Shown: one piece after another, positions 54,201 through 64,000 of the stretch
Numbering within the stretch: position 1 is the stretch's first letter
How the letters are laid out: every line of letters begins with the position of its first letter
Source: Molanna angustata
Taxonomy: Eukaryota; Arthropoda; Insecta; Trichoptera; Molannidae
Assembly: GCA_963576475.1 (NCBI GenBank)
Contig: OY754980.1
Span: 27,269,486 to 27,333,485 of the forward strand
Direction: 5' to 3'
Length of the DNA: 64,000 nucleotides
Translations under genes and position numbers: made by a program
Notes under the pieces: model-generated
Told to the model about the DNA's origin: nothing
Databases searched by the model: none
Seen by the model: only the letters and a program-made list of their open reading frames with translations

Positions 54201-54235
54201 CTAGTTGATGTTATTAGCATGGGCCCTTGAGGTGA
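51205..54235 (+). repeat. Rep1 copy split by a 2.1-kb hAT-like element
   Basis: The left part, 51,205-51,433 (CTAGTTGCATGTAACACATG to TATGGTATGTATG), and right part, 53,554-54,235 (GTATGTTTGAAGATTAGTAT to TGCTGCGTGGCCTCTAGTTG), together make one Rep1 copy. A G-run and (CA)n occur near 54,085-54,130. Confidence 0.75.
51434..53553. mobile_element. hAT-like element, CAGAGATGTGC termini
   Basis: The ends CAGAGATGTGCAAAATGGGT and AAGCACATCTCTG are inverted. The flanks TATGTATG and TATGTACA are a poor but possible 8-bp duplication within an ATG repeat. Both ends are rich in AAAATGCAAAATGG-type repeats (subterminal binding sites). The interior has only short broken ORFs. A Cys/His-containing minus-strand trace near 52,190-52,290 could be a BED-finger relic. 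Confidence 0.6.
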
Positions 54236-54389
54236 GCTCTCACAAAAACGGCGCTGTCATTAACTTCATTTTTTGCAAACATTGTTAAAATAAATTTTCA
54301 AATGTACCTACTGCTACAATTTATATATTTTTTTATAGAAAATTTGAAGAGTTTTGGAGTTTCTAGATATTTTTATTTTCTTGGCAATA

Positions 54390-54455
54390 TAATAATGAAC
54401 ACTTCCTTGCACCCTGTGCAATTGCCGAGATTATTGCCGTATGGCAAATTCTTCC
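54390..54455 (-). mobile_element. S3/LINE 3' tail fragment
   Basis: ACTTCCTTGCACCCTGTGCA and TTGCCGTATGGCAAATTCTT match 23,180-23,245 closely. It lies in a Rep1-like AT-rich remnant. Confidence 0.55.
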
Positions 54456-54849
54456 AATATAGGGGGGTTAAACAAATAAATTTGTCATTAAAAATGTTTT
54501 TCTTAATAAAACAAGTTTGAAATACCTTGTAACGTTTTTTTATAAATACCTACCAGTTTGAGATATTATGCATCTGTATCTTTATAATATTGAAATTTTT
54601 CAAAGTTATATATTTTAGTTTTTGAGAAAAAAAATAAAATGATGGTCCAGACTGGAACCAAATATCAAAATTTCCGAGTATTATGATTATGTTTATATGC
54701 TTAGGTATCATATAAATGCTAACCATAATGTATTACTTTTAGTGAAAACCTGTTATTAATTTCTTTTTTTATCTTATATTCATATCTAGTTTGTGTAAAA
54801 ATTAACAATTGGATTTCTGTTGAATAAATAAATCAGTTTTGTCACATCA

Positions 54850-55015
54850 AAGGGCATTCAAAATGGGCCGTGAACCTCATTGGTGAACTATGTGAGATGT
54901 TATTGTTCCTCGTTGTATTTTCGATTATCCGGCTCTTACAGGACATCCGAAAACGATTATAATATAAAGGCTAAGAATAGTGGAAGCACTATTCATAGTC
55001 GGTGCCTCATATTGA
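54850..55015 (-). repeat. Dispersed repeat shared with 9,200 and 46,065
   Basis: GTGAACCTCATTGGTGAACT, TTTTCGATTATCCGGCTCTT and AATAGTGGAAGCACTATTC are the complement of 9,285-9,425. The GAAT tail is missing. Confidence 0.55.
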
Positions 55016-55654
55016 CTAAAAATAATTATTTTACTGAGAATTTACGAACTAAAATGTGTAAGTTTATTGAAACTCAAATATCATTTATTAAAATATATTT
55101 CGTTACTTTCAGACACGAAAACTGGAATTTTCTACCATATTATTTTAGCCAAAATAATTCGAAAACTCATTTATATTTTATCCAAAATACTTTGTGAGGC
55201 GAAAAACTAATCACTATGAAGTAAATTCCAAACATAACCTTCAAACTTTGGACGTGTATATTACGGCATTAGTATTAGCATTTTAGAAATTTATGTTCGT
55301 GTCGTAGATTAAACAAAATAATACAAAAAAATAACAAAAATCTATTCGCCATTACAATAATGGGTACATACTAATTTGTAAGTTTGCGCTGTAAGCTGTT
55401 ACTGAATTTAAAAGACTGAATCTCAGCGGCGAGGGATTAAATTATACAGTTTGTAAAAGCCACAGGACCGGATCTTCGATTTAGCGCCCGGCTTGTTTAA
55501 TTTAGCGTCCTCGCTACCCAAAAAATACTAGTATTGAAACATGAAATTAAATTATTCCAAAGATCCCCTCCCACAGTAATTATCTAGTGATGACATTTCA
55601 ACTAGAGCTAATTCATAACCTGAATTTTAATATTATTATGAATAAAGTTAAATA

Positions 55655-56580
55655 TTGGATATATTCTTCTTATTCTTCTTGAAGTGCCTTGTCGAGTACT
55701 CCCGACTCGACGTTGGCTATCACCTGGGCAAATACCTCTCTATTTCGGGAAGTAGAGGATTTCGCAGTCTTCTACCCCACTCCATTGGGAATGTTATAGG
55801 GCTAATATTTATTTATTTAAAACTTTTTGAGAAAATGTGCACAATGACGGGTTTATTTCCAAATGGCAATATATTCTAACCAACCATATTTATTTAGTGA
55901 AGCAAATTATTTTTATGATACGTACCAACAATTTAAATGAATAAAATACATAATGAAAATATGAATACATACTAAACAAAAACAGTAAAGAAACGGAAGA
56001 GCGGGGACAAGGAGACTAATTACTAAGTGTTATATGTAAGGAAATATTTCCCCAGATTTCTTTTGAAAGCGGAAAATTTTAATGAAACTCAAAGTTGTGA
56101 CGGGATGTGATTCCAAAGACGAGCTTTTTTATCCCCGGAGTGGCTGCTCGTCAGACAACACAAGGACTTATTAAGCATATTTAATGCCTACACGAGTACT
56201 AAGGTGTGGGGGAAGCCCCCCCCGTCTTCGGCTTGTCGGTACTTGATCCATCTTTGATTAGCTGGCCCCCACGGTTGGGGTTGGTCTCTTAGTGGCAGAG
56301 GTATGAAATATGTTCGATTTCGTGCAATATGGAGCAGCTCTGGATACCATTCCAGACTCGAATATTTCGGAGCCACGACATACTTATTTCTTCTGCCCAC
56401 ACCACGCCTTACCATGGTCTTTAGCTCGATGTGCTGCATGAGTGAATACCTCTCACCTCTACCTCTTAGTATGTGGCCCAGATATGAAATTTTACGTATT
56501 TTTATGGTTGATAACATTTCCCTGTTAGCACATATTCGCCCATCTCAGGACCTGATGACCATATCTATAAAATATAAGAG
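55655..56580 (-). mobile_element. LINE fragments: tails plus C-terminal coding
   Basis: A (GAA)n-type end at 55,660-55,680, a tail with ATTTCCAAATGGCAATATAT at 55,855-55,880 and its UTR to 56,160 come first. Then a minus frame at 56,188-56,517 starts MLSTIKIRKISYLGHILRGR, the same block as [17 protein letters not shown] at 22,990-23,090. At least two different LINEs are nested here. Confidence 0.65.
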
Positions 56581-56654
56581 ATAATATTAAATATTAACCT
56601 AAATCGAATATTGATCACATATACCTACATATATACGCCAACATTGAATATTTC

Positions 56655-57130
56655 CCTCACAGGAGTCAATGATTTTTTCAAACATTCTAAACAGGGAATT
56701 AGAGAACTGGGAAAAAGGCACCTACAGGGCTTACGACCTGTCATTGGCTGGTTTACTTGATCAGCTTAACCGCTTGCACAACGTTTATCGAGTATACCTT
56801 TTTTATCTATCCAAATTTGTAACTTGTATGATGTATATCCCTCATCAGGCTCAAGATTATAATCTTTTTGATGAGGTAATGCAACTTGTTACAGTAAAAA
56901 AAAATCACATATCTTGTAAATTAATGTTATTTTTTATATTTTTAAACAGAAAAATGTTACATTAAATCCATTTTAGTGCGGTATTTTCCTATAACTTTAA
57001 AATAATGTGAAAATTTGATCGCCATCTATGAGAGTGACTACAAAACATTTTGTAACGCCATCTATTGAGAAATCGGTGCGTAAACAATTGGTGTTCTAAC
57101 TTTGTCTCTATTGAGATTATAGTTTGTCAA
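56655..57130. repeat. Dispersed repeat, second copy of 47,860 family
   Basis: GGCACCTACAGGGCTTACGA, CTGTCATTGGCTGGTTTACT and TTGCACAACGTTTATCGA align to 47,940-48,020. The right side TAACTTTGTCTCTATTGAGA is inverted relative to 47,905. Confidence 0.5.
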
Positions 57131-57575
57131 AAAATATAAAAACCTAGTTAGTTAATTATCATTTATTAATTCCTCAAGTCCAGCACTTACTGCACCTTCA
57201 TAACATTTGATAAATCCAGCCCTGTGCTCTTATAACAAATCGACGATAAAAGTCTATGGTACGAGGTAAGCGGTTGGAGGAATCTATGGTTTTAATGTGA
57301 CCCAACACTGACCTATTACCCGAACGGATATGACCTAGTTTCGCCGGACATTGCGTGACCCCATCTCACTCTGATGGCCGATGGCATACCCCACTATCGG
57401 GTAAACAAAACCAGATTTAATTGGTCAGATTATTAACAGTGCGATGTTTGGATCCGATAATTATATGATGTGTCAAACCGGAGGGGAATCGGCTGATCCT
57501 ATCGATGTTAATTAACGAAAAATAATAGGAAGGCCACGTGGAATTAGGTCCTTCAGTTCAAAACTTGTATCCATG

Positions 57576-57725
57576 GCCCCTGAGTCAAATTGAAAACGCT
57601 GTTCGCTATCGCCAAGCCCATTTATTTTTTGTATTGGATTTGACGTTTGTTTTCCGTTGTTGTAGAAAAGAAATCCCATACACAAAAAATTAGCGACAAC
57701 AGTGTTTTCAATTTTACTCAGGGGC
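57576..57725. mobile_element. 150-bp MITE with GCCCCTGAGT termini
   Basis: GCCCCTGAGTCAAATTGAAA and TTTTCAATTTTACTCAGGGG are inverted over ~30 bp. ATG flanks each end and may be a 3-bp duplication. No ORF. Confidence 0.7.
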
Positions 57726-57729
57726 ATGG

Positions 57730-58125
57730 TTCCTCTTCCACCAATTCACAATATAGTCACTCGTTTTACTAAATCTTAACACCCGTTCACAGTAAACCTT
57801 CAATGTACACTATCCAATCGCTTGCAAACACAAGCAGCCTGAATGTGGAATAATCTTCTGAATTCTGTGTATCCACTATCCACCTTCTTACAACCCGGGT
57901 CGTTTAAAAACCCAAATTGATATTTTCCTGAGCAGGTTGCAAACCCTCACCAACGCTATGTAGTGCGCTTCTTCGGAAGAGTATAATGTACCCGAATCCT
58001 AATCCTACGTAGCTATATTATAAAAAAGTGCTAAAAATGTATTTATTAAATACATGGTCATTTGAAAATGTAAATAATGATGTAAATGAAATGAATGAGA
58101 TGGTGTAAAAGGATCCATTTTTATA
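57730..58125. other. Intergenic, nothing firm
   Basis: A weak LINE-like trace near 57,850-57,960 (CCTGAATGTGGAATAATCTT, as in VRLWNNL-type codons) is the only thing noticed. Confidence 0.35.
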
Positions 58126-58462
58126 CCATAGATTTTTATTATAATATATTAGATGTCGTAGTTAGCAAATTTTGTATGAATCGAAGTGAGGCATTTTCCC
58201 GGGAGATTTTTGACGTTTTAGTTGGCAGACTACATCGTTTTTCCATAGAGAATAACGACTAATGTGAATTGTTTTCGGATTTATTTGTCGTAATAAACAC
58301 TATGTTTATAAAGATTTAGAGAACAGTTATCTAGGATGTGTTGAAATGTAAGGAAAACTGAAATATATTGCCATCCAAAACGCCAAACGCGCGATTTTCC
58401 ATGACTCACTTTTTGCACGTTTTTTTAACTACATCTACATATATTATAACAAAAATCTATGG
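58126..58462. mobile_element. MITE with CCATAGATTTTTATTATA ends, copy 2
   Basis: The left CCATAGATTTTTATTATAAT and right ATTATAACAAAAATCTATGG are inverted. The interior matches 49,176-49,511 over most of its length (AATAACGACTAATGTGAATT). The two copies have diverged by scattered substitutions. Confidence 0.78.
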
Positions 58463-59040
58463 AATAAACAACATGGCGACGCACAATTTTAAAGTGTCAC
58501 CCTCAATTTTCGCTTTTATTCCCCACATCAGCTTTGATGTATGCAGCCTCATGGAAGGCAAGAGGTTTCATCAAAATCCATGATATTGAGAGTACCCAAC
58601 AATAATACAACAAGTAATAAATAATAGTTTACAGACATCGAATATATTTTACTGGAAACAAATATTTCAAAATGAGGCAATATAATGACATAAAAATATA
58701 TTAAATTATGTCAATTTGGTTTTCTAACAAATATTTGTTCGAATAATTTGCTTTCGGACAATTGTCATTCTGATAACTGATTTTCGAAAAATTGTTATTC
58801 GTACAATCATGGGGGTAGGTATAGTACAATTGTGTTTCGAAGAATTTTCATGTAATCCTTATACATGAGGTGACAATGCTTGCGATATGTTAAATTGACA
58901 ATCAATATCATTGACTCCCGACAGGGAAAAATCCAATGTTTGCGTTATACGTCTGAGATGCAACTATTAAATAAATTCAAATTCAAATAATATTTCGAAA
59001 GAAGGAAACATAATGAAGCGATGAATTTATGTAAAGAGAG
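58463..59040. other. Intergenic, one short repeat trace
   Basis: TTGACTCCCGACAGGGAAAA near 58,912 is the inverse of 47,845-47,870. The rest shows nothing recognisable. A 71-codon chance ORF spans the MITE edge. Confidence 0.4.
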
Positions 59041-59749
59041 GAGAGTTTGGAGTTTGATTTATTTATTTATAATTATTACACAAAAACAAATACAACATAT
59101 ACAAACTAACTAATAACGCCCCACTAGGCAAAAGCCTGTTCTGGGACTGTTATTTTACACAGTTGAGTATCTTTATTCAGCTGTAATTTTCATATTTTCA
59201 CATGTTATAAAAGAAGAGTAGGTAAACAAGAGTAAAAAAAATGTAAAATTAATGATACAAATACATTTATTCTCTCCACTTATTCCAGATAGAAAAACAG
59301 CGTTATGTAACGAGTATGATATTTAAAAGATATTTTTTCGAGTTGCGTCATGAATTTCTTGATTGGGTATACTTATTTTATAACAAACTACAATACATAA
59401 ATGAAATCAATACAATAAAAGATAAAGATCTAATTACAGCAAAAATAACAAGGTTAAAAGTGAAAAAACAACATATTTCAAATTATTCATGGTGATTCAA
59501 GTGATTTAGAATTAGGTATGTATACAAACATACATTATTTGCAGGCCCGTTTCCATCATTGATTCAAATTGTACAGTTGCTTCATTTACAAAGAAATTAA
59601 GAGCGTCAAATAAAAGGAAATGAATCTGGAAAATAATAGGATTCAAGATTATAAAAACATTGCTATAAAAGAAATACATAGGTTGAATTTGAATTCAATA
59701 ACCTAGTATTATTTCAATGATCTTTCAAATATTCAATGATGATTTTATA

Positions 59750-60120
59750 AGTCGTGGTTGTGTGGGCCTTCCTGACTCAGAAAGTTTGGTACCAACCTGT
59801 AGCCTTACTCTTGAAACTCGAATCCGATCCCAATTTCAAATTTTCATTTAGAACTTACCTATCTGCCGCCTGCGTACATTCAAATTATCGACTATTACTA
59901 TTAAAACATACCTACCTACCGCATTCATTCTCCGTTACAAAGGTAGGTTCTTAGCGAATGGGATCGGATTGGGATCGGATTTGCAGTGGAGAGTAAGGCC
60001 GCTGACTTTGGAACCACGACGGCTCAAGTTTGATTCCCACTGGAGACACAGTTATGTTTTTCTTTATCTGCATCTGTAAGACAATAGACATTATAAATCT
60101 CCAGAATATGACAACTTTAT
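59750..60120 (+). mobile_element. SINE S2 interrupted by a ~195-bp element
   Basis: The tRNA-like text before 59,805 and after 59,990 (TTTGATTCCCACTGGAGACA, then GTAAGACAATAGACATTATA) belongs to S2. Between, CCTTACTCTTGAAACTCGAA and TTTGCAGTGGAGAGTAAGG are inverted ends, with GATCCGATCCCAA words repeated inside. Confidence 0.5.
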
Positions 60121-60339
60121 AATCACATTCAACCAGGAAGAACGGTTTCTCCGACATGTACCAGTACCTATGTAGAACTAATGTCAGGAAGAATGCCACA
60201 ATTCCACGTATATGTGATTCTCATAACACTTTATTTTCAACCGGGGTGAACATCATCAATGGAATATACGATTAGTTTTGTCGCGAAATACTGATGGTGA
60301 CTTTTAAAGGTACGCTTTTAGTCTTCTCCGCTCTCTTAC

Positions 60340-60720
60340 CCCCCTAATCTCCTATCCCTCCCATTCCTAATTGAGTGTGTCAGAGTGATTGAGTGAATTG
60401 AGTTGTTGAAAGTTATTGTTATTATCTTGTTATTGATAGAACGCTTCTTTTTTAGTTGTACGTCTATTTTTTATTATTATCTTCATAATCTATCCTTCCC
60501 ATACCGCAAAGTATGAGTTGGAGTGAGTTGTGAATGTTATTATTTTGTTATTGATGAAAGCTTACTTTTTAGTTGAACGTTTGCTATTTATCGTTACCTT
60601 CATAAACTCCTATCCCTTCCATACCGAAAAGTGTGAATGTGAGTGAGTTGTTGAATGTTTTTGTGATTATCTTGTTATTGATGGAATGTGTATTTTTGGC
60701 TCTCAATTATATTATGTATA
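60340..60720 (+). repeat. Three tandem units of ~125 bp
   Basis: CCTATCCCTCCCATTCC, CTATCCTTCCCATACCGCAA and CCTATCCCTTCCATACCGAA begin successive units. Each contains GAGTGAGTTGTTGAATGTT-like text and TTATCTTGTTATTGATGGAA. Well diverged, so old. Confidence 0.8.
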
Positions 60721-61410
60721 TATTGTAATATCAAAATGTAAATGAGCTGTTGACGCAACTAAATATATTCATATTTATTACTTGTTATTGGCTCTCTGTT
60801 AAATTAATATTTGACAAAATACCTGTGTGGCTCACGCGAGAAGCAACAGATAATAAAAAAATCTAATAACATGATTGAAATTCAAAGAAAGAAAGGGTGA
60901 TGCCTTATTTGTTGGCCAGGCGCGCAATACTGCGGATCCGGCCCTGATTATTTGGTACAAACATAATTATTACGTCAAATTACTATTTAATTACCCATCG
61001 AATATAATCAAGATGTTTTTGTGAATTTTTCATCAAAATTCGATATGGGGGTTGGTATTTAATAAACCAAAAATATGTTATTTGTAAAATTAAAACAATC
61101 CAATCAGTCACAGCACAACCAAGGTTAATTACAATAACATGTTTCATAAGAAAAAACAACATTTAGATTTTTATATGGCAATATATTTGATTCAAATAAT
61201 ATAAAATTCGATAACGAAAAGTTAACATAATGAACATGCGATGTTTTTCGCATTTTCAAAAATATTTATTAAATAGGAGACTTCTCATTATAGCTAATTG
61301 AGCAAATTCAAATTTTTAAAAAATCACGCAATAGAATAAAGATGTATAAATAAACTGTTTTTTTTATCTTTATGCTTCGTAGCTTTATTTTTGTGGCACA
61401 TTTTAATTAA
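60721..61410. other. Intergenic AT-rich DNA, nothing recognised
   Basis: Apart from GGCTCACGCGAGAAGCAAC at 60,832, a relative of the AGCAACTCGC hairpin, no feature was noticed. Confidence 0.4.
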
Positions 61411-61413
61411 TAA

Positions 61414-61494
61414 AATTAAAATTACAAATTACTTTGTTTAAACCACTAATGAGACTCATTAGTGGTTTAAACAAAGCAATTTGAAATTTTAATG
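61414..61494. repeat. ~40-bp-arm palindrome with 1-nt centre
   Basis: TTTGTTTAAACCACTAATGA meets TCATTAGTGGTTTAAACAAA at base 61,454. The central 22-bp arms are perfect, and pairing continues outward with a few mismatches. Such loop-less palindromes are unstable in clones and may be assembly artefacts or fold-back element centres. Confidence 0.8.
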
Positions 61495-61619
61495 TTTTTT
61501 TTTTATTTCAAAGACGTATCTTATGAGGGTTCTGGGGAAAAGATTTTCAATTTTTACTATTTAGCCTACTATAGACTCTTAAGAGCGACACATACCTTCA
61601 AGGTACCTTTAAGGCCTGA

Positions 61620-61779
61620 GGTCTCCTCAATAGTCGTATTTGTCTCTGAATACGGGTCATCAGTCTTGCAAGCCTTGTCTTTGTTTTGGTCTTGCAGCCA
61701 TGGTATTGGTTTTGCAGTGACAAATGCATGCATGTGTCACTACAAGATCATGACAGTCAAAACTAGTTGCTCATCACTA
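61620..61779. mobile_element. hAT-like right end (TCATCACTA)
   Basis: GTCTTGCAAGCCTTGTCTTT and TGGTCTTGCAGCCATGGT, with end GTTGCTCATCACTA, match the right/left parts of 15,473-15,972. The left end is not found. Confidence 0.45.
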
Positions 61780-61864
61780 GTCACTGAAAAAATTGAACAC
61801 AACGTGTTGTGATTTTTTACATTTATCTACAATATTTGATAATATTTTTAACTAAAAAGCTTTT

Positions 61865-62110
61865 TACAATTTGCTTTGATGATTTTATTTTATTTTCTAT
61901 TACATACTTCTAAGGCGTCTAACAAATACTCTGTCAAATATTAACTAAGCACGCAACCAATTACAGGTTGCCTCATTCTAAAGACTGATGATTTTTATCG
62001 TCTCACAAATCCAAAGTGAAAACACAATTGAAAATTGCGTCTCCACCGGGAATTGAACCCGGAACCTTTGGCTCAGAAGATATCTAACTTACTGACCAAC
62101 GTAGATCGAC
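61865..62110 (-). mobile_element. SINE S2 copy
   Basis: The minus strand has GGTTCAATTCCCGGTGGAGA (B box and body), GTGTTTTCACTTTGG and GTGAGACGATAAAAATC, with the tail TTAATATTTGACAGAGTAT. The A-box region near 62,085-62,105 is decayed (GGTCAGTAAG). Confidence 0.75.
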
Positions 62111-62231
62111 AGTATTTATAACCAATATCCTGAAATAAAGAAAATATATTCGTTTTCTTAAAATATTATTCGTAATTGAATATCCAAATATTATATTTTA
62201 TTTTTACTAATAAGTAGAGACCTGAATTTAT

Positions 62232-62395
62232 CGGTGTTATTTTTTTAGAAAAGCGGTGTAATTTTTTTTGAAAAGCGGTGTTATTTTTTAAGTAAGCGGT
62301 GTTATTTTTAAGAAATCGGTGTTATTTTTTGTGAAAGCAGTGTTATTTTTTTTAAGTAGTGATGTTATTGTAAGGAAACCGATGTTATTTTCTAA
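62232..62395 (+). repeat. ~8 units of GCGGTGTTATTTTT, 17-24 bp period
   Basis: CGGTGTTATTTTTTTAGAAA-type units run from the left TIR of the hAT element inward. One more unit stands near the right TIR (ATCGGTGTTATTTTCC at 62,877). This resembles subterminal transposase-binding repeats of hAT elements. Confidence 0.85.
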
Positions 62396-62559
62396 AAAGA
62401 AATGTGTAAATTAAAAAAAAATCAGCACAGGATTTCGAATTGCAAGTTCTAATAATTTATAAAATTAAATTGTTTGAATAATTACAAACAAATAGAACGT
62501 AGTCATCCTAAATCCTCAACCTCAAGGTTATAAAAGCACAGTGCAAAAAATGAAATATA

Positions 62560-62685
62560 GTTGTCGCCAAATATCTTGTACTTTTAGCCGGGAAGGGAAG
62601 CGATTTGCACGACACAAATTTGCGCTCTGCGCAACCGGAAGCACGTTCAAGATGTTTGGCGACAATTATACCTATATGACAGATA
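62560..62685. mobile_element. Inverted-repeat segment nested in hAT
   Basis: TATAGTTGTCGCCAAATATC and GATGTTTGGCGACAATTATA flank ~75 bp of GC-richer sequence. It may be a separate MITE inserted into the hAT element. Confidence 0.55.
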
Positions 62686-63639
62686 TATTACCATAAAAAC
62701 GACCCCTACCATAGATAGTTTATTATAGAAAGGACACTATAAAGAAATACAAAGACAAATTTTTATCAAATTTTAAACACTTAATTGGCTATTAAGTCTT
62801 TAAGAAAGCAGTTGGTTATTTTCATTCTTTGATATTTTATTTAATCACAACTTATTTTTTGTAAAAATGACATAAATCGGTGTTATTTTCCAAAAACGTC
62901 AAAATTCGCGTTACTCGCGAAAAAAAACGAAAGTCGGGTTTATCGCAAATGCGAAAAGTTCAGGTCTCTACTAATAAGTACTTATAAATACGACTTTTAA
63001 TAGGATGTGCCATATTTAATATTACTAATACTTATAATATACGATCTAAAATATTTAATCATGTTTCAATAGGATGGAATAAGTAATTTTTGCTATTAAT
63101 GAACGTCAACCTCCTTTCATTTGACCACACCGAGAACATTTTGTGCAGTTAAATATTGTACAGTTGACCTGACTGACTGACTATGTTGCCTGCAGCTTAT
63201 TATTACTTGTTGGACAATAATAGCGTGGTGATCATTTTTACTTTATCTGATTTCAAAGTTAATGAATACATGCTATTTGCACATTTAATACTTTGACGTA
63301 AATATATAATGGGGTTACTGTACAAAACGTCAGTGGCGAGCTTTCAAATAAGTCGATTACATTCAGGTTATAATAAAAAATACATTTAATGCTGTGTATA
63401 GTGTTAAATATTGGGCGCAATTATATGTGACAATGTGTATTACGCCTTTAATGGAGAATAAGTCGGCGGAGGTAGGTTCTAAGCGTAGATCGAGATTGGA
63501 TATGGATTACGTAATGAATTTAACAGTGCCGTTTATTAAAAATAATTACAATTGCATTTGTAAACCAATTATTGCATTTGTAAAAAAATTATAAATTTTC
63601 TCTCTCGACATAATTCCATTATTGACTACTTAACATTTA

Positions 63640-64000
63640 ATTATTTTATTTATTTATTTAATTTTATTAAAAAGGGTACATCGACAGACATCCAGCTTAA
63701 AATTTTATAAAAAGAAAATAATATTGGTTATTATTATGATTGCTGGACGTTCAATTATGGATGCACACAAAATTACATAAGCTCATATTCAATCACACAC
63801 GTAAGTTACACAAGTAACATTTACATAAATAAGAGAAAATTCGGTTAAAAAAGTTAAGTAAAAAAAGAAGAAGAAAAAAATAGTTACATAAGTTAAGCAA
63901 AAAACAAGTTATAGAAGTTACACATGTTACATAATCGAAGTAAAAAAATAGGTACATAAAAAGTTAAAAAAAGTTATATAAGTTAGAGAAAAGACAATAG
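63640..64000 (-). mobile_element. LINE 3' UTR plus degenerate AAGTTACATAA repeats
   Basis: TTATTTATTTAATTTTATTA and GTACATCGACAGACATCCAG match 49,625-49,665. From 63,800 to the end, words such as AAGTTACACAAGTAAC and AAAGTTATATAAGTTAGAG repeat irregularly every 20-40 bp. Confidence 0.55.

Larger units (their letters stand above)
62215..62970. mobile_element. Non-autonomous hAT element, 756 bp
   Basis: TIRs TAGAGACCTGAATTT and AAGTTCAGGTCTCTA are flanked by the perfect 8-bp duplication CTAATAAG (62,207-62,214 and 62,971-62,978). Inside are a short tandem array (62,232-62,395) and a second inverted repeat around 62,560-62,685. No transposase. Confidence 0.9.

Noticed and set aside
58368..58583. 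71-codon plus-strand ORF ending MEGKRFHQNP
   Set aside because: Its first half lies in the MITE 58,126-58,462; no splice signals or homology.

Overview
This window looks like a stretch of an AT-rich insect nuclear genome. Two conserved multi-exon genes can be rebuilt from spliced exons. They sit in a sea of decayed retrotransposons, tRNA-derived SINEs, hAT and other inverted-repeat elements, minisatellites and microsatellites. Introns follow GT-AG, coding exons are small, and the gene-free DNA has no bacterial features. The order of insect cannot be fixed from sequence alone.

Left part (about 1-14,300): the minus strand carries the first ~500 codons of the Ral GTPase-activating protein alpha subunit (RalGAP-alpha, the RALGAPA1/2 family). 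It runs from the start codon at 14,043 leftward, and the GAP domain lies beyond the left edge. Six ordinary exons and two 18-nt microexons join in phase. The two microexons differ only at three synonymous third positions and encode the same hexapeptide, ELSFHL. Skipping both restores exactly the length of the human protein as I recall it. A short, unrecognised gene candidate starts divergently at 14,201, so the two would share a ~157-bp promoter.

Middle part (about 14,900-35,100): retrotransposon tails, a 50-60 bp minisatellite and a 330-bp (AT)n tract. The plus-strand gene (exons at 23,835, 33,884 and 34,554) encodes a 237-residue secreted, cysteine-rich protein that I place in the DUF4789 group. 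Its first intron is about 10 kb long and full of mobile elements.

Right part (about 35,100-64,000): almost entirely repeats. Several insertions are clean enough to show target-site duplications: a LINE inside a SINE (AACAAGTA), a LINE inside a TIR element (TTTTCATT), and hAT-like elements with 8-bp duplications. Possible extra gene signals are a two-exon 80-residue minus-strand ORF (36,467-37,898) and a CpG-rich segment near 43.6-44.2 kb with an RFX X-box-like site and a nearby splice donor. Neither is proven.

No operon-like or pathway relationship links the genes. The window mainly shows two conserved genes whose introns and flanks have been remodelled by nested mobile elements.
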